Source: Candidatus Peribacteria bacterium
Lineage (GTDB): Bacteria > Patescibacteria > JAEDAM01 > Absconditabacterales > Absconditicoccaceae
NCBI GenBank assembly: GCA_031280545.1
Contig: JAITGP010000010.1
Span: 1-25,938 of the forward strand
Direction of reading: 5' to 3'
Length of the DNA stretch: 25,938 nt
The position numbers and the translations under genes are program-made. Below are positions 25,237 to 25,938 of the stretch, in pieces; positions within the stretch are counted from its first letter, which is position 1; every line of letters begins with the position of its first letter. Under the pieces are notes generated by a model. It searched no databases, was not told the DNA's origin, and worked only from the letters and a program-made list of their open reading frames with translations.

Positions 25237-25938
25237 TTATTCAGATTTCTTATTCTTTTTTTCTGCTGGTTTTTTTTCGTCTGACTCCCCTGCTGTCGGA
25301 TTAAAATGCTCGTAAATTTTCTTTTCAACGGATAAGTCTTGGCTATTCCAATCGATTTCGATTCCGAGCAATTCAGTCACTTTATTGAGGATGAAGAATT
25401 TTTCGAGACTCTCAGAAGAAGCTTTTTGGATGTCTTCTACAAACTGTTTTCTCTGCTCTTCCGTCATCGCTTTTAGGTATTCTTCTACCTTTTCTTTGCT
25501 ACCAAAACGTTGTTCGAGAGACTGTACTCTGGATTTGAATTCCTCGTCGATCATGGTTTTTGGGATAGCTACCGACATCGCGTCTTTTCTGATCTTGCTT
25601 ACAAACTCCTCTACTGCCGTAATGAGTGCGGTTTGCTCTTTTTGAGCGAGTAGTTGCTTTTCGATAAATTCTTTGAGCTGAGTTTCGTTTTTCACTTCGC
25701 TTTCTTTCCCGAAGAATTTCAAAATATTTTCCTCCGTAAATTCGGGAAGAACCTGCTTTTTTACATCTTTGATCGTTGCAATAAGTTTAGCTGGCTTATT
25801 CTCAGGTTTGGCGTGAAGTACTTCAGGAAGTTTTTCATCGTATTTAAGTTCAATTTCTGCTCCTTTTTTCTGTCCTACGAAAGTTTTTTCTCGGAAAGGA
25901 TCTTCAGCAAATTCTGGTTCTCCGATATAGGTAGTACC
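25237..25938 (-). CDS. tig: Trigger factor, C-terminal part (N-terminus outside window)
   Basis: A ribosome-bound chaperone that shields nascent chains. The visible 233 residues include the end of the PPIase-like region (FVGQKKGAEIELKYDEKLP, then AKLIATIKDVKKQVLPEF) and the helical C-terminal chaperone domain (EENILKFFGKESEVKNETQL, AVEEFVSKIRKDAMSVAIPK, SRVQSLEQRFGSKEKVEEYL), ending in a basic AEKKNKKSE tail. LPEF.EENILKFFG matches the family linker after the PPIase domain. No UGA is used in this part; the stop is TAA 25237-25239. Assignment rests on the domain pattern, since the ribosome-binding signature lies outside the window. Confidence 0.82.
   Translation of the reverse strand, partial: GTTYIGEPEFAEDPFREKTFVGQKKGAEIELKYDEKLPEVLHAKPENKPAKLIATIKDVKKQVLPEFTEENILKFFGKESEVKNETQLKEFIEKQLLAQKEQTALITAVEEFVSKIRKDAMSVAIPKTMIDEEFKSRVQSLEQRFGSKEKVEEYLKAMTEEQRKQFVEDIQKASSESLEKFFILNKVTELLGIEIDWNSQDLSVEKKIYEHFNPTAGESDEKKPAEKKNKKSE

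Noticed and set aside
1..25938. tRNA, rRNA, CRISPR arrays, transposases
   Set aside because: Intergenic spaces are short; I saw no tRNA-like cloverleaf, no regularly spaced direct repeats and no transposase or integrase motifs on either strand. Programs such as tRNAscan-SE could still find something I missed by eye.

Overview
Organism. The window reads as a chromosome segment of an ultra-small candidate-phyla bacterium that translates UGA as glycine (translation table 25; Gracilibacteria/BD1-5 or Absconditabacteria/SR1 type). With UGA as stop, pyrG, pheT, recG, glyA, dtd and pilT each break into pieces. With UGA as Gly each becomes one full-length protein, and the UGA falls on family-invariant glycines: GKG of CTP synthase, DEQHKFG of RecG, TGEFGADM of Dtd, FPGMQGG of GlyA. 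All coordinates below assume this code; only TAA and TAG are taken as stops. The DNA is AT-rich, and promoters are of the TTGnnn-N16/17-TATACT kind.

Layout. 1-1533 (+) is the 3' part of an unknown protein, meeting pyrG (-) tail to tail. Then come hpt (-) and a slipin/band-7 membrane gene (-). 4796-8873 (+) is a pheT gene split in two inside its B5 domain, with an SDR gene and a NYN-domain gene between the halves. Next are a MazG-like NTP pyrophosphohydrolase (+), dnaA (-), a membrane protein (-), recG (+), and a three-gene (-) operon of an amphipathic protein, a 65-aa protein and dtd. After these lie a PilT-like ATPase (-), an exported protein (+), glyA (-), three tandem VirB2-like pilin genes (+), a 54-aa membrane peptide with an LEA-like helical protein (+), a PilB/GspE-like ATPase (-), a gene with an in-frame TAG (-), a lipoprotein (-), a 99-aa unknown (+), and the 3' part of trigger factor (-).

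How the genes fit together. Housekeeping functions (CTP synthesis, purine salvage, Phe-tRNA charging, replication initiation, branch migration, SHMT, D-aa-tRNA proofreading, protein folding) are interleaved with envelope and pilus genes (pilT, pilB, VirB2-like pilins, slipin, lipoprotein, amphipathic helical proteins), as expected for a small host-attached cell.

Most unusual. (1) A recurrent TTTTAYC/TTTTATT element sits 14-20 nt before the start codon of at least 14 genes with no clear Shine-Dalgarno sequence; it tracks the start codon, not the promoter. (2) pheT is split by two foreign genes. (3) Palindromic repeat-like DNA appears in frame in pheT, recG and the NYN gene. (4) Two genes carry an in-frame TAG followed by a coding-like extension. 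(5) The three pilin genes are a sequence mosaic. No tRNA, rRNA, CRISPR array or insertion sequence was seen.
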